This document shows positions 1-5,764 of a DNA stretch of 9,629 bases, piece after piece. The stretch is from Chitinophaga pinensis. Lineage in GTDB: Bacteria > Bacteroidota > Bacteroidia > UKL13-3. The translations under genes were made by a program, and so were the position numbers. The notes beneath the pieces are model-generated. The model did no database searches, was not told the DNA's origin, and worked only from the letters and a program-made list of their open reading frames with translations. Location: NCBI GenBank assembly GCA_945875195.1, contig CAMCJW010000094.1, forward strand, positions 1-9,629, in the 5' to 3' direction. Numbering within the stretch: the stretch's first letter is position 1; each line of letters starts with the position of its first letter.

Positions 1-267
1 AGTTTGAGTACCGTCGAAAGTTATATAACCAGATGTGCTAGCTTTAAATTTAGTAACAGCTTGACCATAGAAATTAAATGCAAATGGTAAGTTTACCTCA
101 GCACTTAAATTGTTTGAAGCAGGGCTATTGGTTATAATTGTGGCCCCAGCTTGGTTCATAGAATACTCAGCAGTTGTGCCTTTGGCAGGAAAATAATAAT
201 AATCTTGCGCGTTTACCACACCAAATGTTAATAAGGCAATGGCGACTAATAGTAGTTGTTTTTTCAT
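1..267 (-). CDS. Secreted protein, N-terminal part (runs off left edge)
   Basis: The minus strand is open from an ATG at 267 to the window edge, giving 89 residues with no stop, so this is the beginning of a longer gene. The protein starts MKKQLLLVAIALLTFGVVNA followed by Gln. That is a classic Sec signal peptide: basic start, hydrophobic core, and a V-N-A cleavage site near residue 20. The mature part begins with aromatic residues (DYYYF). Near residues 60-84 it has the pattern LPFAFNFYG...FKASTSGYITFD, which suggests a beta-rich extracellular domain. Such FNFYG and SGYITF segments occur in large secreted surface proteins of Bacteroidota, many of which use the type IX secretion system. That is inference, because the C-terminus, where a sorting domain would sit, lies outside the window. 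It is divergent from the gene starting at 438. The specific function is unknown. Confidence 0.85.
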   Translation of the reverse strand, partial: MKKQLLLVAIALLTFGVVNAQDYYYFPAKGTTAEYSMNQAGATIITNSPASNNLSAEVNLPFAFNFYGQAVTKFKASTSGYITFDGTQT

Positions 268-367
268 TGTTTAAGTTTATTGATTTGTTATATAATTGTC
301 AATTTTGGAACTGCAAAATGCAAAAAAAATCTGATTTACCAAAGACTTCCCCATTTTTTATTTTCAA

Positions 368-393
368 TTGTGATAGGTGGCAAATTAAATTTG
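368..393 (+). promoter_or_regulatory. Candidate Bacteroidota-type promoter for the plug-like gene
   Basis: TAAATTTG at 386-393 is an exact match to the Bacteroidota -7 element TAnnTTTG. It lies 44 nt before the ATG at 438. A TTG at 368-370 could serve as the -33 element, but the 15-nt spacer is shorter than usual. This is a prediction from motif matching only. Confidence 0.35.
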
Positions 394-437
394 AATAAAA
401 ATCTCTACTTTCGATAAACAATTTAAAATCAAATGCC

Positions 438-812
438 ATGAAGTATTTAATCATTCTAGGATTTACCTTCTTTGCTACTTCCTTTGATAGCAATGCTCAA
501 AAAAGAGGCGAGCATGATATCACAACTCCTTATGCAGATTTAAAAGATTTGAACGGAGAAATTACACATATTAAAGAAGCTCCCAAATTTGTAGGACGAG
601 TTCCAGGTGTGGTTGGAACCAATTATTCCGCCTCGGATATCAATAACCTTCCCACGAGAAATATCAATAAAATTGCCAGTTTAACTTTAGGTGTGCAATC
701 AAACGGAAACCGTGAGCCAATCATTAAAGGAGTTGAAGGTGGCACTGCTTACTTTGTAGATGGCGTGCGCATCAGAAGCGGTAATTTGAGTCTTGCTGGA
801 TTTGGGTTTTAA
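438..812 (+). CDS. Small exported protein with partial TonB-receptor plug domain
   Basis: This 124-residue protein starts with a signal peptide (MKYLIILGFTFFATSFDSNA, then Gln at 21). Residues 58-114 closely resemble the first half of a TonB-dependent receptor plug. VVGTNYSASDINNLPTRNI corresponds to the strand and helix before the LPTR-type motif, IASLTLGVQ follows, and AYFVDGVRIRS at 104-114 matches the conserved YxVDGVxxR strand. The protein stops ten residues later. It therefore lacks the second half of a plug (the usual IEVLRGP...LYG region) and the whole 22-strand barrel. The DNA after the stop shows no receptor sequence in another frame. Gene-like features are the signal peptide and an upstream TAnnTTTG element. 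It could be a genuine small periplasmic or outer-membrane plug-like protein, or the remnant of a truncated receptor. I favour a real small gene, with function unknown. Confidence 0.75.
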   Translation: MKYLIILGFTFFATSFDSNAQKRGEHDITTPYADLKDLNGEITHIKEAPKFVGRVPGVVGTNYSASDINNLPTRNINKIASLTLGVQSNGNREPIIKGVEGGTAYFVDGVRIRSGNLSLAGFGF

Positions 813-858
813 TTTACTTCCCCATTTGGTTGTTTTGCTATATGAGTTAGTTTTTTTA

Positions 859-1020
859 ATTCTGAATTCTGAATTAAAATACACCTTCAAATCAATTTTC
901 TTCTATTATCTGCTTGCGCAGCTTCCCTATGCATCGGGACATAATTCATAATTCATAACTCATAATTCATCACTCCCAACTACGCTATGGCTCCGGCGGT
1001 CACAGCATAATTCATAACTA
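859..1020. repeat. Low-complexity ATTCTGA/ATTCATAA intergenic repeats
   Basis: The spacer between the convergent plug-like gene and aspA holds short direct repeats. ATTCTGA is repeated at 859-875, and ATTCATAA-type units are repeated at 941-970 and again at 1005-1019. The last units run into the aspA stop codon. Two GC-richer inserts lie between and beside them, at about 911-940 and 971-1004. They share the loose pattern CTATGnnTCnGG. The first contains an imperfect palindrome with TCCC at 924-927 and GGGA at 936-939. No gene is visible here. The pattern resembles dispersed simple repeats seen between genes in Bacteroidota chromosomes, but I cannot check the copy number. Confidence 0.6.
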
Positions 1021-2427
1021 TTTATTGATAAACTTCGGGTTAATCAGATTCTCTATTGAAAAAATTTCATTCCATTTTTCTTGGTCGATTAACTTTTTTT
1101 CTTGTACTACAATTTGATGAACGCTCTTTCCTGTTTTTAATGCCTCTCCAGCAATTTCTGAACAGATTTCATAACCAAAAATTGGGTTCAATTGCGTTAC
1201 AATACCTATGCTATTCATCACTAGTTGTGCGCAATGGTCTGCATTTGCTGTTATACCAACTACACATTTATCAATCAAACTTATAATAGCATTGCCCAAA
1301 TATTCAAATGAGGTAAACATGGCAAATGCTATTACAGGTTCCATTACATTTAATTGTAATTGTCCGGCTTCTGCAGCCATTGTAACTGTGAGGTCTTGAC
1401 CAATTACATAATAACAACTTTGGTTCACTACTTCTGGAATAACTGGATTTACTTTACCAGGCATAATGGAGCTGCCTGGCTGACGAGGAGGAAGGTTTAT
1501 TTCATTGAACCCTGTTCTTGGTCCGCTGCTCAATAAGCGCAAATCATTGCAGATTTTTGAAACTTTAACAGCATTGCGTTTTAAGGTACCCATGATTTGA
1601 ACATAGGCACCAGTATCTCCTGTTGCTTCAATTAAATCTGGTGCCAATTCTACTGGAATGCCGCTTTCTTTTTTGAGATACGCCACACATAAATCAGGAT
1701 ATTTTTCTGGTGCATTTACACGAGTACCAATAGCTGTTGCACCCATATTTACTTCCAAGACCAATTTTTGTGCTTCTTTCAATCTCAAAATATCTTCACC
1801 AATAGTAGTAGCATATGCATGAAATTCCTGACCCAAAGTCATTGGCACGGCATCTTGCAATTGGGTTCTACCCATTTTTAAAACACGTTCAAACTCTTTA
1901 CCTTTTGCCCTAAATGCATTTTCTAAATTGACCAATATTTTTATGTAATCTGTCATCTTCATGTACAAGGCAATTCTAAAAGCAGTAGGGTAGGCATCGT
2001 TGGTAGACTGCGAACAATTTACATGATTGTTCGGATGTAAGAATTCGTATTCTCCTTTTTTGTGCCCAAGGTATTCTAGTCCAATATTGGCAATTACTTC
2101 ATTCGCGTTCATGTTACAAGATGTTCCAGCACCACCTTGTATGAGGTCGCTCACAAATTGGTCTTCGTATTTACCAGCAATCAATTGATCGCATCCGTAA
2201 CAAATGGCTTCAGTAATTTTTGCATCTAGAACACCACAATCTTTGTTGGCAAGAGCCGCTGCTTTTTTTACATAACCCAATGCCTTAATAAATCTTTTTT
2301 CTCTAGAAATTGGGATGCCTGTTATATTGAAATTTTCTTTGGCCCTAAAAGTTTGAATGCCGTAATATAAATGATCTGGTATATCTAACTCACCTAAAAA
2401 GTCATGCTCTTTCCTAGTATTGCTCAT
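1018..2427 (-). CDS. aspA: Aspartate ammonia-lyase (aspartase)
   Basis: AspA reversibly deaminates L-aspartate to fumarate and ammonia in the cytoplasm, linking amino-acid use to the citric acid cycle. The 469-residue length matches the family (about 470-480). The superfamily signature loop GSSIMPGKVNP is at 318-328 and carries the catalytic serine. Substrate-binding segments are also present: GGAGTS at 98-103, HVNCSQSTND at 135-144 and GRTQLQDAVPMTLGQE at 186-201. The N-terminus (HDFLGELDIP..YYGIQTFRAKENF) is aspartase-like rather than fumarase-like. The ATG start fits the family N-terminus and has no Shine-Dalgarno sequence. A weak -7-like TACCTTTT lies about 30 nt upstream on the minus strand (2464-2457). 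The stop codon abuts an intergenic repeat. Upstream lies the 48-bp hairpin repeat array, so the gene is probably transcribed separately from the acyltransferase further upstream. Confidence 0.97.
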   Translation of the reverse strand: MSNTRKEHDFLGELDIPDHLYYGIQTFRAKENFNITGIPISREKRFIKALGYVKKAAALANKDCGVLDAKITEAICYGCDQLIAGKYEDQFVSDLIQGGAGTSCNMNANEVIANIGLEYLGHKKGEYEFLHPNNHVNCSQSTNDAYPTAFRIALYMKMTDYIKILVNLENAFRAKGKEFERVLKMGRTQLQDAVPMTLGQEFHAYATTIGEDILRLKEAQKLVLEVNMGATAIGTRVNAPEKYPDLCVAYLKKESGIPVELAPDLIEATGDTGAYVQIMGTLKRNAVKVSKICNDLRLLSSGPRTGFNEINLPPRQPGSSIMPGKVNPVIPEVVNQSCYYVIGQDLTVTMAAEAGQLQLNVMEPVIAFAMFTSFEYLGNAIISLIDKCVVGITANADHCAQLVMNSIGIVTQLNPIFGYEICSEIAGEALKTGKSVHQIVVQEKKLIDQEKWNEIFSIENLINPKFINK

Positions 2428-2464
2428 TGCTTGTTAATTTGGTTCAATGATAGGGAAAAAGGTA

Positions 2465-2502
2465 GCAAGTCGCAAGAAGTAGTAGGAGGTCGCAAGTCGC
2501 AG
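2465..2502. repeat. GTCGCAAG-type short repeats beside the hairpin array
   Basis: The motif GTCGCAAG (with AGTCGCAAG and GTCGCAGG variants) occurs three times in a GC-richer stretch just before the first 48-bp unit. It is non-coding and appears to be part of the same repeat cluster. Nothing else is visible in it. Confidence 0.55.
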
Positions 2503-2733
2503 GTTGCATCTGAGTTTCCCCAACCTGAAGGTTGGGGTTGGATGTGGCAGGTTGCATTTGAGTTTCCCCAACCTGAAGGTTGGGGTTGGATGTGGCAGGT
2601 TGCATCTGAGTTGCCCCAACCTGAAGGTTGGGGTTGGATGTGGCAGGTTGCATCTGAGTTTCCCCAACCTAAAGGTTGGGGTTGGATGTGGCAGGTTGCT
2701 TCTGAGTTTCCCCAACCTAAAGGTTGGGGTTGG
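2500..2733. repeat. 48-bp tandem repeat, 4.9 copies, each with a perfect hairpin
   Basis: The units begin at 2500, 2548, 2596, 2644 and 2692; the last is cut after 42 bases. Each unit contains CCCCAACC, a 4-nt loop (TGAA in units 1-3, TAAA in units 4-5), then GGTTGGGG. This is an 8-bp perfect stem, extendable by one T-A pair, and it reads the same way on both strands. The copies differ only at unit positions 9, 11, 18 and 28, all outside the stem. No T-tract follows the hairpins, so they are not typical intrinsic terminators. The array lies in the 335-bp gap between the acyltransferase stop (2763) and the aspA start (2427), so minus-strand read-through RNA would carry five hairpins in series. 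Because 48 is divisible by three, several frames stay open across it, but I regard these as chance ORFs. Confidence 0.95.
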
Positions 2734-2762
2734 TGGGAGAGACCCAGCCGGCGACCTTTTCT
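2734..2762. other. GC-rich linker after the repeat array
   Basis: This short segment separates the truncated fifth repeat from the acyltransferase stop codon. It holds AGCCGGCGACC, which contains the palindrome GCCGGC, and is clearly more GC-rich than the surrounding genes. It may be the edge of the repeat element. No coding sense is visible. Confidence 0.35.
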
Positions 2763-3746
2763 TTACACGACTAGCAGGCTGCAGCCTCTTAGGTCGCTGT
2801 TGTCTAGTCTGCCTATGACTTCAAAGGTGCCATCGGTATGTTTTTTGCCTAGGTCGGAGGTTTGGATAAAAGCGCAACTATACTTGTTTGCTAAATCGAT
2901 TACCCTAATTGATCCTACACGTTCATTGGGCATTTGGGTAAATGGGTCGTTTGTATCTACAATTTGAACCTGCATCCAAGCTGGACAGCGGTATTTTCCA
3001 TCAATGTTAGCATAGGCCTGACTCATTAATTCGGTCATTCCGTATTCACTAAATATATTTTGGGTTTGAAAGGCGTTGGATAATTCTTTGTATAACTCTA
3101 TTTTGGTCATTTCTTTTTTTCTACCCTTCATGCCTCCTGTTTCAATAACTTTTCCATGTTTGAGTGGAATTGGAAATTTTTCAGCAAAATCTAATAAGGC
3201 AAAGCTTACCCCAAAAATATAATAGGGTTTTTCTTTGCTCTCTAGTTGTAGAATTCTGTCGTGGAGGGTTTGGTGTTCATACAAAAAGAAACCGTTTAAT
3301 GGATGACCCGATAGTTGCATTAAATGCTGAACCATATAAATTAAAGATGATCCTTCTCGCTCTAAATAAGAGGGTAGAAGACCTAGAATAGCGCAGTTTT
3401 GGACTGAACCAAATTGGCTTTCGAAGGTGGAAATAAAACTTTCCCTATACAATTCTAAGCTAAAAACATGGTGACTACTTTGTCCTATTCCACCTGTAGC
3501 TGAGCTAAAAAACACCTTCTCTGCATTTGGTTCAAACGATTTTACGGCTTGTTTTTTAAATATTTCAATGGGTAAAAAAGGGATATTTTGTATGCTTTTA
3601 ATGGCGGATGCATCATTGATTCCCAAAAAATGGCAATAGGATTTGTAAGGTTGGTTGTGCTTATATTGAAATTGAAAAACAGCAAGGCACATTTCATCGA
3701 AATTTGTTACCTTTGATTTAAATATGCTTTCATCGAAATGATTCAT
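2763..3746 (-). CDS. LuxE/PaaK-like AMP-dependent acyltransferase (acyl-protein synthetase family)
   Basis: This 327-residue protein belongs to the adenylate-forming superfamily and is of the short LuxE-like type. In order it shows SSATGG at 81-86 (the phosphate-binding loop, usually SSGTTG), ETGGMKGR at 202-209, the adenylate-binding YGMTE at 235-239, TSDLG at 296-300 and the C-terminal GRLDNSDLRGCSLL at 312-325. These proteins activate a carboxylic or fatty acid with ATP and pass the acyl group to a protein or thiol. The actual substrate here is unknown. The N-terminus (FDESIFKSKVTNFDEMCLAVFQFQYKHN) fits the family, which supports the ATG at 3746. No luxC- or luxD-like reductase or transferase and no acyl carrier protein lies nearby. 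Its first nine bases overlap the divergent lipoprotein gene. The third residue of the phosphate loop is Ala instead of Gly, a mild departure from consensus. Confidence 0.85.
   Translation of the reverse strand: MNHFDESIFKSKVTNFDEMCLAVFQFQYKHNQPYKSYCHFLGINDASAIKSIQNIPFLPIEIFKKQAVKSFEPNAEKVFFSSATGGIGQSSHHVFSLELYRESFISTFESQFGSVQNCAILGLLPSYLEREGSSLIYMVQHLMQLSGHPLNGFFLYEHQTLHDRILQLESKEKPYYIFGVSFALLDFAEKFPIPLKHGKVIETGGMKGRKKEMTKIELYKELSNAFQTQNIFSEYGMTELMSQAYANIDGKYRCPAWMQVQIVDTNDPFTQMPNERVGSIRVIDLANKYSCAFIQTSDLGKKHTDGTFEVIGRLDNSDLRGCSLLVV
3708..3715 (+). promoter_or_regulatory. Candidate -7 element for the lipoprotein gene
   Basis: TACCTTTG is an exact TAnnTTTG match 22 nt before the plus-strand ATG at 3738. 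No TTG occurs at the expected -33 distance. The element lies inside the start of the opposing acyltransferase gene. Confidence 0.3.
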
Positions 3747-4310
3747 TGTACCAAATATAGAGGATTATTAATTTTCTTGCTAATATTAACGGTGGCTGCC
3801 TGCAAAAAAAAGGAGATTTATTCATCTATACCGGCAATTGAATATAAAAGTGTTATCTTTTATTCTGGCAGTGATGGGAGTGATTCTTTAATGACCTTGA
3901 TTTTTTCTTTTAAGGATGGTGATGGCGATATTGGTTTGGGTCAAGCCGATACTTTTCCACCCTTCCAGGCAACCAGAGATAAATATAACAATCCAACTAA
4001 TCCCTATTATAATAATTTGCACATTGATTATTTAGAATCTTTTGAAGGGGTTTTTGGACAGGTTATCAAAGATTTGGATCCTGATGCTACTCCACCTGTT
4101 TTTGATACTTTGCGATATTTATATAGGATAGAAAATATTACACCTGAAGGAAGACACAAAGCAATAAGGGGAGATATAGAAGTTAATATTTATCCTTCTC
4201 CCTATCCAGATGCGCAGGACACGGTAAAGTATAAATTCTTTATTTACGACAGGGCATTAAATAAAAGTAATGTTGTAGAATCTCCACCACTGATTTGGGT
4301 AAGAAATTAA
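3738..4310 (+). CDS. Lipoprotein of unknown function with DGDGDIGL motif
   Basis: This 190-residue protein begins with a lipoprotein signal peptide: lysine and arginine at residues 6 and 8, a hydrophobic core (GLLIFLLILT), and the lipobox VAAC with the lipidated Cys at 22. KKKE follows the Cys. The mature domain contains FSFKDGDGDIGLGQAD at about 56-71. Its Asp/Gly-rich run resembles calcium-binding loops and recurs in small uncharacterised Bacteroidota lipoproteins; calcium binding is only inferred. The C-terminal half has alternating beta-type patterns (RIENIT, DTVKYKFFIYDRALN), suggesting an immunoglobulin-like or other beta fold. The ATG at 3738 is the only ATG that keeps the signal peptide. 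It overlaps the divergent acyltransferase start by 9 nt. The gene ends at a bidirectional terminator. The protein probably sits in the inner leaflet of the outer membrane or at the surface. Confidence 0.85.
   Translation: MIHCTKYRGLLIFLLILTVAACKKKEIYSSIPAIEYKSVIFYSGSDGSDSLMTLIFSFKDGDGDIGLGQADTFPPFQATRDKYNNPTNPYYNNLHIDYLESFEGVFGQVIKDLDPDATPPVFDTLRYLYRIENITPEGRHKAIRGDIEVNIYPSPYPDAQDTVKYKFFIYDRALNKSNVVESPPLIWVRN
3752..3759 (-). promoter_or_regulatory. Candidate -7 element for the acyltransferase gene
   Basis: On the minus strand this reads TATATTTG, an exact TAnnTTTG match that ends 5 nt before the ATG at 3746. If used, transcription would begin at or next to the start codon, giving a leaderless mRNA. 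No TTG is present at the -33 distance, so support is weak. Confidence 0.3.
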
Positions 4311-4336
4311 GTTGAAAGATTAGTTTACAAAGGCAT

Positions 4337-4369
4337 AAAAAAAGCTAGACTGAATGGGTCTAGCTTTTT
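4337..4369. terminator. Bidirectional intrinsic terminator
   Basis: AAAAAGCTAGAC (4339-4350) pairs perfectly with GTCTAGCTTTTT (4358-4369) across a 7-nt loop. The A-run on the left (4337-4343) and the T-run on the right supply U-tracts in both directions. It lies between the convergent ends of the lipoprotein gene (stop 4310) and the acidic protein gene (stop 4385), so it can end both transcripts. Confidence 0.9.
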
Positions 4370-4384
4370 CATCAAACTAATTTA

Positions 4385-4639
4385 TTAAAAATCATCGTCA
4401 TCATCGTCTTCGTCGATAAATGGATCAAAGGTTTTAGGTATGCTGATATCTTTTTCATCTGGGTCTGAATCCAATAAATCATCATCGTCGTCAATCTCTT
4501 TGTCATCTAAATCTAAGGATTCATCTTCATCCTCATCATCTACCATATAATTTTTTTTTGGTCCTTTTGTTTTAGGATCTGGATTTTCATTGGTAATTGA
4601 ATTTCCTGATTTAGCAGATGGTTTTTTTGGCTTCGTCAT
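4385..4639 (-). CDS. Small, highly acidic, probably disordered protein
   Basis: This 84-residue protein is sharply bipartite. The first 30 residues carry eight lysines and no hydrophobic core. From residue 34 to the end, 30 of 51 residues are Asp or Glu, including DDDDD at 50-54 and DDDDDD at 78-83. It ends in Phe. It has no signal peptide, no membrane segment and almost no hydrophobic residues, so it is likely to be disordered and cytoplasmic. The gene is supported by a good predicted promoter (TTTG, 22 nt, TAAATTTG), an ATG start and a terminator 15 nt past the stop. Small acidic proteins of this style occur in Bacteroidota, but I know no function. The acidic tail ending in Phe recalls the protein-interaction tail of single-stranded-DNA-binding protein, and it could also mimic nucleic acid or bind cations. 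All of these are speculative. Confidence 0.75.
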   Translation of the reverse strand: MTKPKKPSAKSGNSITNENPDPKTKGPKKNYMVDDEDEDESLDLDDKEIDDDDDLLDSDPDEKDISIPKTFDPFIDEDDDDDDF

Positions 4640-4660
4640 TTCGATACTTTTTTCTGATTA

Positions 4661-4694
4661 CAAATTTATGTTTTTAAAAATTGATTTTCTCAAA
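4661..4694 (-). promoter_or_regulatory. Predicted promoter of the acidic protein gene
   Basis: On the minus strand, TTTG (4694-4691) is followed after 22 nt by TAAATTTG (4668-4661), an exact TAnnTTTG element. The spacing fits the TTG-N17-23-TAnnTTTG pattern known from Flavobacterium. The start codon lies 21 nt beyond the -7 element. A short AT hairpin (4684-4690 with 4694-4700) overlaps the -33 element. Confidence 0.45.
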
Positions 4695-4771
4695 GAAAAT
4701 ATTTTTTTCTTTCAAAATAAAGCCGTGAAATAAAGCTACAAGAATTAAAAAATCAATAGATAAATAAATTA

Positions 4772-5674
4772 TTAGAAAAAAATATTTTGGGCTAGTTTAA
4801 AAGTGTTGCAGTGCGCATTCACAATATCCGAAATGTTTGGAGAATAACCTCCTCCAAGCGCGCAAGTTATGGGTATATTAAATTGTTTGCAGGTGTTCAA
4901 AACCAAAGCATCTCTTTTTTTGCAGCCTTCTTCACTGATGTTTAATTTGCCCAATTTATCTGTGGCAAGAATATCAACCCCACATAGGTAAAATACAAAA
5001 TCTGGAAAATTGGTTTCAAAAATAAAGTTTAAATTTTTTTCTAATAAGTACAAATATTCTTTGTCTAGCATTCCATTTTCAAGCGGTACATCCAAATCCG
5101 ATTCTTCTTTGTGAAAAGGGTAATTATCTCTTCCATGCATGCTAAAGGTAAACACCTGAGGGTTATTTTTGAAAATAGAGGCAGTGCCATTTCCTTGGTG
5201 CACGTCTAAATCGATGATCAATATTTTTTTTGCAAGGCCCTGTTTTATAAGCATGTTTGCTGCAAAAGCCATGTCGTTCAATAAACAGAAACCTTCTCCT
5301 TTATCGGCAAAAGCGTGGTGGGTGCCGCCAGCTACGTTCATAGAAATGCCAAATTGAAGTGCGAACCTTGCACAATCTAGGGTGCCTTGTATTATTTTTA
5401 ATTCTCTTTCCACCAAATTACTACTTAAAGGGAAGCCAATTCTTCTGATATGTGCAGGCTCCAATTCAAGGTTTTTTAACTGATTTAAATAGTTAATTGA
5501 ATGTGTTACAATTATTTCAGAATCCTTTGCGGCCTTGGGTTCAAACAGGTTTTCCTCTTCTATAATACCCTCGTATAGCAGTTGTTTTGGGATGAGTTCA
5601 TATTTGAGCATTGGAAAACGGTGGCCTTCTGGTAAAGGGTGTTGGAATAAAGAATCAAATGAAATGTAAAACAT
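4772..5674 (-). CDS. Histone deacetylase superfamily (class II/AcuC-like) amidohydrolase
   Basis: This is a zinc-dependent deacetylase-superfamily enzyme. In bacteria such proteins act on acetylated lysines, polyamines or other small amides; the substrate here is not evident. From the ATG at 5674 the protein has 300 residues, typical of the single-domain bacterial forms. All catalytic residues are visible: the HH pair at 119-120 (GGTHHA), DLDVHQGNGT at 155-164 with zinc ligands Asp157 and His159, the third zinc ligand Asp234 in CGVDILATD, and the transition-state Tyr277 in GGGYS. The N-terminal HPLPEGHRFPMLKYELIP is a hallmark of the family. The frame extends six codons further to a TTG at 5692. 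I prefer the ATG, because the family usually begins only a few residues before the HPLPEGH motif. The gene is divergent from the transhydrogenase operon with a 90-bp shared intergenic region. Confidence 0.92.
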   Translation of the reverse strand: MFYISFDSLFQHPLPEGHRFPMLKYELIPKQLLYEGIIEEENLFEPKAAKDSEIIVTHSINYLNQLKNLELEPAHIRRIGFPLSSNLVERELKIIQGTLDCARFALQFGISMNVAGGTHHAFADKGEGFCLLNDMAFAANMLIKQGLAKKILIIDLDVHQGNGTASIFKNNPQVFTFSMHGRDNYPFHKEESDLDVPLENGMLDKEYLYLLEKNLNFIFETNFPDFVFYLCGVDILATDKLGKLNISEEGCKKRDALVLNTCKQFNIPITCALGGGYSPNISDIVNAHCNTFKLAQNIFF

Positions 5675-5682
5675 GATATTAA

Positions 5683-5716
5683 TTTGTTTCAAAGTGCTGA
5701 GAAATCTGTAATATTG
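5683..5716 (+). promoter_or_regulatory. Candidate promoter of the pnt operon
   Basis: TTTG at 5683-5686 is followed after 22 nt by TAATATTG (5709-5716), one mismatch from TAnnTTTG. The predicted leader to the ATG at 5765 is roughly 40 nt. It lies in the 90-bp divergent region shared with the deacetylase-family gene. Confidence 0.35.
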
Positions 5717-5764
5717 AAAACAATTTCTCCCATCAAATCAAACCAAAGAAATTGAGTTTTACAA

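Noticed and set aside
174..493. Short overlapping ORFs on both strands around the left divergent region
   Set aside because: They overlap the signal-peptide genes at 1-267 and 438-812, lack family-like features, and their composition is that of AT-rich non-coding DNA.
2500..2733. CRISPR array
   Set aside because: The units are directly adjacent 48-bp copies with no unique spacers, and no cas genes are present.
2404..2967. A 187-residue plus-strand ORF with 16-residue repeats (GWGWMWQVASEFPQP), and similar repeat ORFs in other frames
   Set aside because: The 48-bp unit is divisible by three, so any frame without a stop in one unit stays open in all. Several frames on both strands are open, the ORF overlaps two real genes on the other strand, and the DNA signal is the conserved hairpin rather than a protein.
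4684..4710. AT hairpin (ATTTTCT/AGAAAAT) as a terminator for the deacetylase-family gene
   Set aside because: The stem is only 7 bp, almost all A/T, and it overlaps the predicted -33 element of the next gene. Too weak to call.
5690..5692. TTG start for the deacetylase-family gene, giving 306 residues
   Set aside because: The in-frame ATG at 5674 gives the usual short lead before the HPLPEGH motif, and the extra six residues have no family support.
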